The notes: generated by a model from the sequence alone, not told the origin. Counted from the first letter of the stretch, positions 8,737-18,528 are shown. The stretch is DNA of 64,000 bases from JACMLD01 sp039919885 (GCA_039919885.1 JBDSEV010000058.1:1-64000); one strand, 5' to 3'. Translations and numbers: made by a program.

Positions 8737-10623
8737 TTACCCTCTTCCAAAAAGCTTTTCCAGGTAATCATTTTTAAATTCAATGTAAGTGGGATGACCA
8801 CCCGCCGTGGTATTGGGCTGCAGACACGCGAAGAGTTCATTCACCAGCGATTCCATTTCTTCCTGGGCGAGTGTTTTACCGCTTTTCACCGCTTGCTGAT
8901 AAGCCATGGCGCGGATCAGTTTTTCTCTTTTTGAAAATTTTACATCGCTGCTGAAATGCTTGTATTGTTCCAAGAGGTTTTCTATAGCCTTTTTCTCATC
9001 TCCGGTGTCTACATCCGCAGGGGTTCCCTGTACCACGAATGCATCTTTACCAAAAGGTTCAATCTGGTAACCGAGTAAATTCAATTCTTCCAGCAAATCT
9101 TCCAGCAGTATTGCATCGGGTGTGGCAAACTGGAGTGTTGCGGGAAACAGGCTTCGCTGAATGGCCATTGATTTACCCTTGAAGGCCTCGGTAAAACGTT
9201 CGTATAAAACACGCTCGTGTGCCAACTGCTGGTGCACCAGAATGTACCCTCTCGAAGTAGCCACCACAATATAACATTGGTGGAGTTGCAGCAAAGGCGT
9301 ATCCGTCAGCACCTGGAAACGCAGATCATTGTTTAACCCGGACTGTGCAGTTGGCTGGTCGTTACCAGCTTGTGGGTTTTTAATACTGTCGAGGAGCGAT
9401 TCAAACTTTTGCGCTGCCGGGGCGGCGCCGGTGGTTTCATAAAAATCGCGCCAGTGCCTTAGATCACTTTTATTATTGTCTGGCGATATAAAATGTGCCT
9501 GGTGTTTTTGTGTAAAATCTTTGTATAGGTCAGACGATGCGGCTGCCGCCTGTTTATCTGCTGTGAAGGGTTTGGATACCGCATCCAATTGCTGAATATT
9601 AATGTCCAGGTCAAACTCCAGGGTGGGTGTTACGCTAAACTGGGCCAGCGCGTGTTTAATAGCAGCATGAATAAACGCGTACACAATTTTTTCGTCTTCA
9701 AATTTAATCTCCTGTTTGGTAGGATGCACATTGATGTCTATCTGTGCGGGGTCCAGGTCAATAAACAATACATACGCCGGAAAACTATCCCCCGCAATAA
9801 TGTCCTGGAAAGCGTTCATCACCGCATGGTTGAGATAGGCGCTTTTTATAAAGCGGTTATTCACAAAAAAATACTGATCCCCCCTGGTTTTTTTTGCTGT
9901 CTCTGGTTTTCCAACAAACCCGTAAATATTCAGGTAATCGGTTTGCTCCTGTACGGCCACCAGTTTGGAATTGTAGTTGTTGCCCAATATCTGAACAATG
10001 CGCTGCTTCAGGCTTCCTTTCTCCAGGTGAAATACTTCCGGGCCGTTGCTGGTAAGTGAGAAAAACAGCTCGGGGAATGCCATGGCCACGCGAATAAACT
10101 CATCTATAATATGCCTTGTCTCGGAAGCATTACTTTTTAAAAAGTTTCTGCGCGCAGGTACATTAAAAAAAACATTCTTCATGGCAATGCTGGTACCCGT
10201 GGTAGCTGCAATTGGTTCCTGCTTGATTACTTCGCTGTTCTCGATGGCTATAAAAGTACCCGCTTCGTCTTCTTCCCTTTTGGTCTTCAATTCTACTTGC
10301 GCCACTGCTGCTATAGAGGCCAGCGCTTCGCCACGGAAACCCATGGTGCGTATCCGGAACAAGTCATCTATGCTGGCTATTTTGGAAGTTGCGTGCCGCT
10401 CAAAAGCCATACGGGCATCCGTTTCACTCATGCCTTTGCCATTGTCTATCACCTGTATCAGCGCCTTGCCTGCATCATTTACAAGTAATTTAATTTCCGT
10501 GGCACCGGCATCCACCGCGTTCTCCAGTAATTCCTTCACGGCACTGCCCGGACGCTGAATAACCTCCCCGGCGGCTATCTGGTTGGCAATATTATCGGGC
10601 AATAATAAAATGATATCAGGCAA
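8737..10623 (-). CDS. mutL: DNA mismatch repair protein MutL
   Basis: A 628-residue mismatch-repair ATPase that links MutS to downstream excision. The GHKL ATPase has ELLENAVDAGA (Asn35), DNGKGMS and FRGEAL, and the C-terminal dimerisation domain is complete. I start at TTG 10623 (PDIILLLPDNIANQ), preceded at 7 nt by AAGGA and by a promoter at 10647-10674; an upstream ATG at 10701 would put that promoter inside the gene. The endonuclease motifs look degenerate: HQQLAHERVLYE replaces the DQHAxxExxxxE pattern, AYQQAVK replaces ACxxAxK, and no Cys-x-His is seen near GGHPTYIEF. Confidence 0.92.
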   Translation of the reverse strand: MPDIILLLPDNIANQIAAGEVIQRPGSAVKELLENAVDAGATEIKLLVNDAGKALIQVIDNGKGMSETDARMAFERHATSKIASIDDLFRIRTMGFRGEALASIAAVAQVELKTKREEDEAGTFIAIENSEVIKQEPIAATTGTSIAMKNVFFNVPARRNFLKSNASETRHIIDEFIRVAMAFPELFFSLTSNGPEVFHLEKGSLKQRIVQILGNNYNSKLVAVQEQTDYLNIYGFVGKPETAKKTRGDQYFFVNNRFIKSAYLNHAVMNAFQDIIAGDSFPAYVLFIDLDPAQIDINVHPTKQEIKFEDEKIVYAFIHAAIKHALAQFSVTPTLEFDLDINIQQLDAVSKPFTADKQAAAASSDLYKDFTQKHQAHFISPDNNKSDLRHWRDFYETTGAAPAAQKFESLLDSIKNPQAGNDQPTAQSGLNNDLRFQVLTDTPLLQLHQCYIVVATSRGYILVHQQLAHERVLYERFTEAFKGKSMAIQRSLFPATLQFATPDAILLEDLLEELNLLGYQIEPFGKDAFVVQGTPADVDTGDEKKAIENLLEQYKHFSSDVKFSKREKLIRAMAYQQAVKSGKTLAQEEMESLVNELFACLQPNTTAGGHPTYIEFKNDYLEKLFGRG

Positions 10624-10646
10624 AATAAAATCCTTATTTAGTGGGG

Positions 10647-10674
10647 CGAATTTAATACTAAACTGATAGAACAA
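10647..10674 (-). promoter_or_regulatory. Promoter of mutL, deciding the TTG start
   Basis: TTG (10672-10674) and TAAATTCG (10647-10654) are separated by 17 nt on the minus strand. The predicted transcript starts near 10640, just upstream of the AAGGA (10631-10635) and the TTG codon at 10621-10623. Confidence 0.5.
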
Positions 10675-10857
10675 AGCGAAAAGACGAAAACACCCGCGCA
10701 AACGGCATTAACAATGGCCACGCATTGGATCATTACAAGCAATTATTGCGGTTACCTTTCGCAAAGGCTTTTACCTGACATATCCGGTCCCCGCGCTTTT
10801 CTCTTTTTTCTCCTTCGCACATTTCTTCTTAATTTGTACGCTTAACTACAAGTTGTT

Positions 10858-13785
10858 ATGAAGAAAATTCTCGTGCTGCTGGCGGTACTCGTTCAAGTGT
10901 CTGTGTCGGCGCAACATACCTCTTCGCTCGGGGCCGCGCAATGGGTTGACAGTATTTTTAAAACACTCAGTAAAGAACAAAAGATTGCGCAGCTAATGAT
11001 TGTGCGGCTTTCTACCGGCAACGCTACAAAAACGCAGGTTGTATTCCACGATAAAGAAGTAGCCGAAGCCATCCAAAAATACAATGTGGGTGGTATTTGT
11101 CTTTTCCAGGGCGGGCCGGTAACGCAGGCCAATTTTGTAAACTATTTTCAATCCATCGCAAAGACACCCCTCATGATTTGCATCGACGGCGAAAATGGTG
11201 TTGGCATGCGCATGGACAGTGTTGAGTTTTTACCAAGGCAAATGATGCTGGGCGCTATGTCGGATCCGGCACTGGTTTACGAGTACGGCAAAGTAGTGGG
11301 CGCTCAATGCAAACGCGCCGGCATCCAGGTCAACTATGCCCCGGTGGTAGACATCAATAACAATCCTGATAACCCCGTTATCAATGACCGTTCTTTTGGG
11401 GAAGATAAATACAAAGTTTCTTCATTTGGTGTTAACTACATGCGTGGATTGCAAGATGCCGGAGTAATGGCATGTGCAAAACATTTTCCAGGTCACGGCG
11501 ACGTAGCAGTAGACTCCCATCTTGACCTGCCCGTTATTAATAAAACAAAAGCAGAGTTGGATTCGCTGGAGATCTACCCCTTTCATGAAATGATAAAAGC
11601 CGGTGTGGCCAGTGTAATGGTTGCACATCTTTCCATTCCTGCCATTGACAATACCGCCAACCGCCCTACATCTATTTCTTATAAAAACGTAACCACCCTG
11701 CTGCGAAATGAACTTGGTTTTACAGGACTTACGTTTACAGATGCGCTGGAAATGAAAGGCGTAGCAAAATATTTTCCTGATGGCGAAGCTTCCGCGCAAT
11801 CACTAATAGCAGGCAATGATATGCTTTGCCTGCCGGGCGATATACCCGGTGCCATTGATAAAATTAAAAACGCCATTAAAAAAAAGAAACTGAGCTGGGA
11901 TGATATTGATATGCATGTAAAAAAAGTTTTGATGGCCAAATACCAGTATGGCCTTGCCAACAACCAGCCCATCAATACCTACCACCTCACCGAAGATCTG
12001 AACGAACAAATACCGGCTGTAAAAAAGATGGTGGCAGAAAATGCCTTAACCCTGCTGCGTAATGATGAGCCATTTGTTTTCCCCTTGCCTGTAAATACCA
12101 GAAAAAGAATTGCCTATGTAGGTTTTGGACTAACAGAAGACAACGCGTTTTCGCAGCGCATGCGTTCGGATTATAAAGCGCATACGTACTACTTCGATTA
12201 TAAACTTGACAGTGTACAGGCCACAGCACTGCTGCAATTAATGAAGAACAGGTACGATGTAGTAGTTATTGGGCTGCACAATTACGCACGTTACCCCGCC
12301 AATAATTTCGGCATCAGTGCCACCGCCCAATCGTTGATCCTGCAGTTGCAACAGCAGTTCAGCACCATCAATTTTGTGTTTGGTAATCCCTACGCTATTA
12401 AAAATTTCTGTGCAACAAAAACACTGATTGCCTGCTATGAAGATGATGCCACGGTGCAGCAGACGGCCGCAGATTTGCTCAACGGGCGTTTCGTTGCCCG
12501 TGGCCGGCTACCCGTAACCGTTTGCCCGGCGTTTTCATTTGGCGCCGGTATTTCGCCGGTGCGGCTGATGGCTGAAGTGGCGCCCGCCAATGCCGGGCTG
12601 AATGCCAGCAAGTTGAATAATATCGACTCGATAGCTAATGACGCTATAAAAAAACACGCTTTCCCCGGATGCGTAGTGCTCGTAGCCAAAGATGGTAAAA
12701 TTGTGTTTGACAAATCGTACGGCTATTTAACGTACGACAGTACCCAACCGGTTTACCGCGAGACCATTTATGATATGGCTTCTGTAACAAAAATAATGGC
12801 CACCCTTTTATCTGTTATGAAATTGTATGATGAAGGAAAGCTGGGCTTACAAAATACGCTGGGCGATTATTTACCGTGGACAAGGGGAACCAATAAGGAA
12901 AAGCTGAAATTATGGGATATCCTGCTGCACCAGGCGGGGTTAAAAGCGTTTATTCCCTTTTACCGGGAAACAATAGATACCAGTAAAATTGACCTGGTAT
13001 CGGGTAAATTCTTTTCTAATAAACCGGATTCGCTGCATGGCGTTAGGGTGGCGGACAATATGTTTATGCGCACCGACTGGACAGATACTATTTACCAGCG
13101 CATACTTAAAAGTCCTGTGGCGGCAGCTGGGAATTATATTTACAGCGACAATGATTTTATTTTTCTCGGTAAGATAGTAGAAGCGCTCAGCGGGCAAACA
13201 CTTGACCAGTATGTTAAAACAAATTTTTACGATAAGTTGGGTTTGGTAAGCACGGGCTTCAAACCGCGCGAACGCTTTCCACTGAATGATATTGCACCCA
13301 CTGAAAACGAAAAAGGATTTCGCAACCAGTTACTTTGGGGGGATGTGCACGATCCGGGAGCAGCCATGTTTGGCGGCGTAGCAGGTCATGCAGGGCTGTT
13401 CAGTAATGCAGCCGACATTGCGGTATTGTGCCAGATGTTGCTGAATGGAGGAACGTTCAATGGACAGCAGTTCCTGAAAAAAGAAACGATTGATTATTTT
13501 TCACAATACCACAGTGCCAACAGCCGGCGCGGACTTGGTTTTGACAAACCGGAAAAAGACAATGCCACCAGTAAAGATCCTTATCCGGCACGTTCGGCCT
13601 CAACACAAACCATTGGGCATACCGGATATACCGGTACTTGTTTTTGGATTGATCCGGCATCCAACCTGGTATTTGTATTCTTATCAAACAGGGTAAACCC
13701 CGATGGCGGCACCAACGGTAAAATTTCAACGATGAGTGTCCGTCCAAAAGTTATGGAAGCCATTTACAATGCCATCGAAAAATAA
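10858..13785 (+). CDS. Bifunctional GH3 N-acetylglucosaminidase-like / serine beta-lactamase-like protein
   Basis: A 975-residue exported protein (signal peptide 1-19). The N-terminal half is glycoside hydrolase family 3, with the NagZ signature KHFPGHG...DSHLDLP near residue 208 and the probable nucleophile Asp in FTDALEMKG near 294, followed by the GH3 C-terminal domain to about 560. The C-terminal third is a beta-lactamase/PBP4* fold with S642-V-T-K645, Y762-S-D and H921-T-G. The fusion is recurrent in Bacteroidota and suggests cell-wall turnover: cutting GlcNAc-containing glycans and processing D-amino-acid or ester bonds. Actual substrates are unknown. It stands alone. Confidence 0.87.
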   Translation: MKKILVLLAVLVQVSVSAQHTSSLGAAQWVDSIFKTLSKEQKIAQLMIVRLSTGNATKTQVVFHDKEVAEAIQKYNVGGICLFQGGPVTQANFVNYFQSIAKTPLMICIDGENGVGMRMDSVEFLPRQMMLGAMSDPALVYEYGKVVGAQCKRAGIQVNYAPVVDINNNPDNPVINDRSFGEDKYKVSSFGVNYMRGLQDAGVMACAKHFPGHGDVAVDSHLDLPVINKTKAELDSLEIYPFHEMIKAGVASVMVAHLSIPAIDNTANRPTSISYKNVTTLLRNELGFTGLTFTDALEMKGVAKYFPDGEASAQSLIAGNDMLCLPGDIPGAIDKIKNAIKKKKLSWDDIDMHVKKVLMAKYQYGLANNQPINTYHLTEDLNEQIPAVKKMVAENALTLLRNDEPFVFPLPVNTRKRIAYVGFGLTEDNAFSQRMRSDYKAHTYYFDYKLDSVQATALLQLMKNRYDVVVIGLHNYARYPANNFGISATAQSLILQLQQQFSTINFVFGNPYAIKNFCATKTLIACYEDDATVQQTAADLLNGRFVARGRLPVTVCPAFSFGAGISPVRLMAEVAPANAGLNASKLNNIDSIANDAIKKHAFPGCVVLVAKDGKIVFDKSYGYLTYDSTQPVYRETIYDMASVTKIMATLLSVMKLYDEGKLGLQNTLGDYLPWTRGTNKEKLKLWDILLHQAGLKAFIPFYRETIDTSKIDLVSGKFFSNKPDSLHGVRVADNMFMRTDWTDTIYQRILKSPVAAAGNYIYSDNDFIFLGKIVEALSGQTLDQYVKTNFYDKLGLVSTGFKPRERFPLNDIAPTENEKGFRNQLLWGDVHDPGAAMFGGVAGHAGLFSNAADIAVLCQMLLNGGTFNGQQFLKKETIDYFSQYHSANSRRGLGFDKPEKDNATSKDPYPARSASTQTIGHTGYTGTCFWIDPASNLVFVFLSNRVNPDGGTNGKISTMSVRPKVMEAIYNAIEK

Positions 13786-13849
13786 TGCAAGCCTGCATGC
13801 AGGCGGGCGTGTAAATAAAGTTTGACATTTTTTTCGTTCAATATATTTT

Positions 13850-15232
13850 ATGAACAACGAAAATATTCTGCCATGGCTTTCTGACGCGCGCAGTTATTTT
13901 AACACTGGCGCTACCCGTTCTTATCAGTTCAGGAAAACACAGCTACAGAATTTAAAGCAAGCCATTCTTGCAAATGAGGCAGGCATTAACCAGGCTTTGT
14001 ACCAGGATCTTAAGAAGAGCCCTGAAGAAGTATGGGCCAGTGAGCTGGGGTTATTGTTGTCTGAGATAAATCGCACCCTAAAAAACCTGCGTCATTGGAT
14101 GAAGCCAGCACCTGCAGGCACCAATTTTTTAAACGTTCCATCTTCCAGTAAAATTTACCGCGACCCGCTGGGCGTAGTGCTTATTATTGCTCCCTGGAAT
14201 TACCCTTTGCAGTTATTATTGATTCCTTTGGTGGGCGCCATTGCAGGCGGCAACTGTGCCATTGTAAAACCAGCTGAACTGGCGCCGGCTACTGCCGCCA
14301 TACTTGAAAAAATAATTACGGCGGCATTTCCGCCTGCTTATGTAAAACTAGTACAGGGCGATGGTGCCGTCGTTGTTCCGCAGATGATGAACGCATTCCG
14401 TTTTGATCATGTTTTCTATACCGGCAGTATCCCCGTGGGAAAAATTATTTACCAGCTTGCTGCAAAAGACCTGGTGCCGGTTACGCTGGAACTGGGCGGC
14501 AAAAGTCCGGCCATTGTGGAAGCCGATGCCAACCTTGCAGTGGCGGCACGAAGAATAGTGCTGGGTAAATTTTTAAACGTTGGACAAACCTGCATAGCGC
14601 CGGATTACCTGCTGGTGCACGCCTCCGTTAAAGATGCTTTAGTAGAAAAAATAAAAACAGCGATTGAAAAATTTTACAGTGCCGATGCCAGCGCCAGCTA
14701 TGATTATGGCAAGATCATCAATGAAATAAGATTTGATAAACTGGTTAGTTATATTGACCAGGGCAATATAATTTTTGGAGGCACGCACGATCGAAATAAA
14801 CTATTTATAGCGCCTACGTTAATGGAAAACGTATCACTGGATGCCCCACTGATGACAGAAGAAATTTTTGGGCCGATACTGCCGGTGTTCAGCTTCAATA
14901 CAACAACATCCGCCATGGAAATTGTTCAGCGGAATGCCAACCCGTTGGCCTTGTATTTGTTTACTGCCTCAAAGAAAAAAGAAAAAGAATGGATCGACGG
15001 AATTCCGTTTGGCGGCGGGTGCGTCAATAATGCCGACTACCATTTCACCAATCACCATTTGCCTTTTGGTGGTGTAGGCAACAGCGGTATGGGTGCCTAT
15101 CACGGCAAATTCAGCTTCGATATTTTCACGCGGCAAAAACCAGTTTTAAAAACGCCGACCTGGTTTGATCCTGCCATTAAATATCCATCGTTTAAAGGGA
15201 AACTTCGCCTGCTAAAATGGCTGATAAGGTGA
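13850..15232 (+). CDS. NAD(P)-dependent aldehyde dehydrogenase
   Basis: A 460-residue ALDH of the short class-3-like type (compare fatty aldehyde dehydrogenases and coniferyl aldehyde dehydrogenase). It has the cofactor-side motif APWNYPLQLL, the general base Glu near 214 in LELGGKSPA, and the nucleophile Cys near 248 in NVGQTCIAPDY. The C-terminus ends LLKWLIR and has no membrane anchor. It oxidises an aldehyde to the acid; the substrate cannot be told from sequence. It follows the GH3 gene by 64 bases but nothing shows they are co-regulated. Confidence 0.92.
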   Translation: MNNENILPWLSDARSYFNTGATRSYQFRKTQLQNLKQAILANEAGINQALYQDLKKSPEEVWASELGLLLSEINRTLKNLRHWMKPAPAGTNFLNVPSSSKIYRDPLGVVLIIAPWNYPLQLLLIPLVGAIAGGNCAIVKPAELAPATAAILEKIITAAFPPAYVKLVQGDGAVVVPQMMNAFRFDHVFYTGSIPVGKIIYQLAAKDLVPVTLELGGKSPAIVEADANLAVAARRIVLGKFLNVGQTCIAPDYLLVHASVKDALVEKIKTAIEKFYSADASASYDYGKIINEIRFDKLVSYIDQGNIIFGGTHDRNKLFIAPTLMENVSLDAPLMTEEIFGPILPVFSFNTTTSAMEIVQRNANPLALYLFTASKKKEKEWIDGIPFGGGCVNNADYHFTNHHLPFGGVGNSGMGAYHGKFSFDIFTRQKPVLKTPTWFDPAIKYPSFKGKLRLLKWLIR

Positions 15233-15450
15233 GCGTTTAATTAAGACCGCACAACGATTTAAATCCGAAAAACGTAATTTTTTCCCCTTTGCTATTTCAA
15301 TAAAATTGCCCTGGCGTTACTTCCGGGCGCTGCGGTTGCCTTTTGCAAAAGGCCAAAAAACAGGCGTGTAGGTTTAATACTATAGCGCTCCAACATTTCA
15401 ATTGTTTTTGCGTTTAAGAGAACGTTGACAGACTTCTAACAGCAAACCTT

Positions 15451-16035
15451 ATGACAACCAGGCAAAAATTTTTAAAAGCAGTATACCCGGCCTATGTAAG
15501 GCTGTCAAGACTGTCGCCCAACAAATCGAGGGTGCTGTTACCCAATGAAAAAACAATTCCCCCCGTTTCTTTCTATGCTTTGCAGGGGGAAATGCGTGAT
15601 GGAACCATGCTGGATACCAGCCTGCTGAAAGGAAAAAAAGTTTTGTTGGTTAATACCGCCTCCGGATGCGGATTTACGGAACAGTACGACCAGCTGCAGC
15701 AGTTATTCAAACAATATAAAAATCAACTGGTGGTGCTCGCCTTTCCAACCAATGATTTTGGAGAAGAAAAAACCAGCGATGAGGAAATCGCTATTTTCTG
15801 CAGGGAGAATTTCAGGGTTAGTTTTCCGATTCTAAAAAAAAGCATAGTAATAAATAAAAAACACCAAAACGATATTTTTAACTGGTTGTCGGACCCCCGC
15901 AAAAACGGCTGGAATAAAGTTGCCCCCAAATGGAATTTTTGCAAATACCTGCTGAATGAAGAAGGTTTGCTGATTGGCTATTTCGGTTCTGCCATAGAAC
16001 CTATGGGCGATGAGATTATAAACGCAATAGGATAG
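15451..16035 (+). CDS. Glutathione peroxidase-family protein (first of tandem pair)
   Basis: A 194-residue thioredoxin-fold peroxidase reducing hydroperoxides. The peroxidatic Cys is C73 in NTASGCGFTEQY, and the WNFCKYLLNEEG segment carries the active-site Trp/Asn. The second motif is FPTNDFG rather than the usual FPCNQFG, so the common resolving Cys of thioredoxin-dependent members is missing there. An N-terminal extension of about 40 residues (MTTRQKFLKAVYPAY...) is shared with the next gene. No signal peptide, so probably cytoplasmic. The two genes are 60 bases apart and probably co-transcribed. Confidence 0.88.
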   Translation: MTTRQKFLKAVYPAYVRLSRLSPNKSRVLLPNEKTIPPVSFYALQGEMRDGTMLDTSLLKGKKVLLVNTASGCGFTEQYDQLQQLFKQYKNQLVVLAFPTNDFGEEKTSDEEIAIFCRENFRVSFPILKKSIVINKKHQNDIFNWLSDPRKNGWNKVAPKWNFCKYLLNEEGLLIGYFGSAIEPMGDEIINAIG

Positions 16036-16095
16036 CAAATTTCCACGCCGCGGAATTAGCAATTTACCGCTACCTTGTCGCAAACAGGTCGCGGG

Positions 16096-16782
16096 ATGAT
16101 TCGTAAACTAAAGAATGTCTTTATTGTATTAGCAATGTTTATCATTGCGTTTGCAGGTTATGTAATGATTGTAAACAGAAATTCATCCAATATGACGGGC
16201 AGGCAAAAAATATTAAAAACGCTTTACCCCGTACTGGCGTGGGTAAACAAATTAACGAAAAAAAATATGGATGTTATCACACACGCGAAGATGAGCCCGC
16301 CGGTTTCATTTTTTTCGCTAAAGACGGTTGCCAATGATGGCTCCGTGTTGGAAATGGGTGCGCTGAAAGGTAAAAAAATCCTGCTGGTCAATACCGCTTC
16401 CGCCTGCGGCTATACGCCCCAGTACGAGCAGTTACAAAAATTATACACTCAGTATAACCACGATTTGGTGGTGATCGGTTTTCCTGCCAATGATTTTAAG
16501 GAACAGGAACGTGGTTCGGATGCAGAAATTGCCAGTTTCTGCCAGAAGAACTTTGGGGTTAGCTTTCCATTGGCACAAAAAGCGGTGGTGGTGAAAGCAC
16601 CGAATCAAAATATTATTTTTCAATGGCTCACCAATCCTGCAAAAAACGGATGGAACAGTCAGCCCCCCACGTGGAATTTCTCCAAGTACCTGGTGAATGA
16701 AGAAGGCATGCTCACCCATTATTTTGCACCCGGTGTAGAACCGCTTTCAAAAGATGTTGTAGAAGCCATTCAAAAAAAATAG
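16096..16782 (+). CDS. Membrane-anchored glutathione peroxidase-family protein (second of tandem pair)
   Basis: A 228-residue paralogue of the preceding gene with an added N-terminal transmembrane helix (residues 8-26, VFIVLAMFIIAFAGYVMIV), placing the peroxidase domain in the periplasm. The peroxidatic Cys is C104 in NTASACGYTPQY; FPANDFKEQERG again lacks the usual resolving Cys; WNFSKYLVNEEG is conserved. The shared segment TGRQKILKTLYPVLAWVNKL aligns with the first copy. Start chosen at ATG 16096; a TTG at 16075 would add seven residues. The pair looks like a duplication that gave one cytoplasmic and one periplasmic enzyme. Confidence 0.87.
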   Translation: MIRKLKNVFIVLAMFIIAFAGYVMIVNRNSSNMTGRQKILKTLYPVLAWVNKLTKKNMDVITHAKMSPPVSFFSLKTVANDGSVLEMGALKGKKILLVNTASACGYTPQYEQLQKLYTQYNHDLVVIGFPANDFKEQERGSDAEIASFCQKNFGVSFPLAQKAVVVKAPNQNIIFQWLTNPAKNGWNSQPPTWNFSKYLVNEEGMLTHYFAPGVEPLSKDVVEAIQKK

Positions 16783-16871
16783 CCCTTGTGGACCGCACGG
16801 TTGCGTCCAGAATTATTGAGCACAGTGGTACCTAACAGGTATTAATCTTTATCTTTCTGCAAATAATCAAT

Positions 16872-17387
16872 ATGTTCAGCAAGCAAGACATTGAAAAATA
16901 TTTCCTGGCAGAAAAGCAGCTGGCGCTTTTGTTTATCATTATCGGTTCGCTTGCCGTGGTGCTGGCGGTTGTCTTCTTTTGCTTTCTAAAAACTCCTTTT
17001 TTAAACGGCGCGGCCATTCCGTTGCTGTTAATTGGTTTGTTTCAGCTGCTCGCATGTATCAATATTTATAGAAAAAGTGACGAAGACCGTATTCGCAATG
17101 TATATGCATATGATATGAACCCCGACCAGCTTACAAATGAAGAATTGCCCCGGATGAAACGCGTTATCGGAACATTTGCGATAATCAAGTGGGCAGAAAT
17201 AGCATTGGTGGTAACCGGCCTCCTGCTGATCTACTATTACCGGGCTGACCCTTCCAAAACGTTCTGGTACGGTGTGGGACTGACTTTAACGGTACAAACG
17301 CTCATCCTGTTTATTGCCGATTATGCTGCAGAAAGACGGGCTTTGCTGTATACAAAAGGAATTGAAAACTTTGTACGCAAAAAATAA
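16872..17387 (+). CDS. Small integral membrane protein of unknown function
   Basis: A 171-residue protein with four hydrophobic helices, roughly residues 16-37, 46-64, 99-117 and 126-145, and charged ends. I do not recognise the family. A TATCTTTC element, one base off the -7 consensus, lies 15 nt before the ATG. Convergent with dusB, with no obvious terminator between them. Confidence 0.75.
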   Translation: MFSKQDIEKYFLAEKQLALLFIIIGSLAVVLAVVFFCFLKTPFLNGAAIPLLLIGLFQLLACINIYRKSDEDRIRNVYAYDMNPDQLTNEELPRMKRVIGTFAIIKWAEIALVVTGLLLIYYYRADPSKTFWYGVGLTLTVQTLILFIADYAAERRALLYTKGIENFVRKK

Positions 17388-17473
17388 GTGCAGGCGCAGT
17401 ATTGTATTTTTAAACTACCCCAAAACTTTGTGCGATAAAGGAAGCAGCCATTTCCGGGTAACAGTGCCGATGG

Positions 17474-18511
17474 TCAGACCGGGCACTTCTCGTGGTAATT
17501 AATCAGCTCTATGGGCGTCTTTTCAAATTCAAACCCTGCATATACTTTGGAAACTTCATCCAGCACGGCATCAATTTCCGCTACGGTGGGCAGCGTTACC
17601 AATTTGCCGCGGTATTCTTTAATATTGGGCAATCCTTTCAGGTAATTGGCGTAATGCCGGCGCATTTCAAAAATGCCCACTACCGGTCCTTTCCATTCAA
17701 ATGATTTATACAGGTGTTTGCGGCAAACAGCAATGCGGTCTTCAATAGTCGGGGGAGACAGGTGCTCGCCGGTTTCAATAAAATGTTTTATTTCACTGAA
17801 TATCCATGGATACCCAATTGCAGCCCGGCCAATCATAATGCCGTCTACACCATAACGGTTTTTATATTCTACTGCTTTCTCTGCAGAATCAATATCGCCA
17901 TTGCCAAAAATGGGTATTTTAATCCGGGGGTTATTTTTTACTTTACCAATCAACGTCCAGTCGGCTTCACCTTTGTACATCTGTGTACGGGTTCTTCCGT
18001 GAATGGCGAGTGCCTGTATGCCCACATCCTGCAGGCGTTCGGCCACTTCTTCAATGTTCCGCGTATTATCATCCCATCCCAGGCGGGTTTTAACGGTCAC
18101 CGGTAGGGAAGTGGATTTCACCACGGCGCTGGTTAAACGTACCATTAAGTCGATGTCTTTCAGCACACCAGCCCCCGCGCCTTTCATGGCCACTTTTTTT
18201 ACCGGGCAGCCAAAATTGATATCCAATAAATCGGGGTTGGTAGCGTCCACAATTTTTGCGGCCAGCGACAGGCTTTCCTCGTCACCCCCAAAAATCTGTA
18301 TGCCTACCGGTTTCTCATAATCGAAAATATCCAGCTTCTGCCGGCTTTTGATGGCATCTCTTATCAGTCCCTCGCTGGAAATAAATTCAGTATACATCAG
18401 ATCCGCTCCATTGTCTTTGCAAACGGCCCGGAACGGCGGGTCACTCACATCCTCCATGGGCGCGAGCAGCAAAGGAAAGTCCGGAAGTTGTATCTTGCCT
18501 ACTGTTATCAT
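17474..18511 (-). CDS. dusB: tRNA-dihydrouridine synthase
   Basis: A 345-residue FMN enzyme reducing uridines in the tRNA D-loop. It shows the family opening LAPMEDVSDPPFR, the catalytic Cys102 in DINFGCPVKK, and FMN-binding segments TVKTRLGWDD, AIHGRTRTQMYKG and IPIFGNGDI, then IMIGRAAIGYPW. Length is normal. A -7 box at 18529-18536 precedes the ATG. It is divergent from the CPBP protease gene, with 45 bases shared upstream. Confidence 0.94.
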   Translation of the reverse strand: MITVGKIQLPDFPLLLAPMEDVSDPPFRAVCKDNGADLMYTEFISSEGLIRDAIKSRQKLDIFDYEKPVGIQIFGGDEESLSLAAKIVDATNPDLLDINFGCPVKKVAMKGAGAGVLKDIDLMVRLTSAVVKSTSLPVTVKTRLGWDDNTRNIEEVAERLQDVGIQALAIHGRTRTQMYKGEADWTLIGKVKNNPRIKIPIFGNGDIDSAEKAVEYKNRYGVDGIMIGRAAIGYPWIFSEIKHFIETGEHLSPPTIEDRIAVCRKHLYKSFEWKGPVVGIFEMRRHYANYLKGLPNIKEYRGKLVTLPTVAEIDAVLDEVSKVYAGFEFEKTPIELINYHEKCPV

Positions 18512-18528
18512 TTGTTTTAAAAGAACAG

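Noticed and set aside
13790..13806. Palindrome GCCTGCATGCAGGC after the GH3 gene
   Set aside because: Perfect but loopless and without a T-tract, so not a terminator; no other site-like features.
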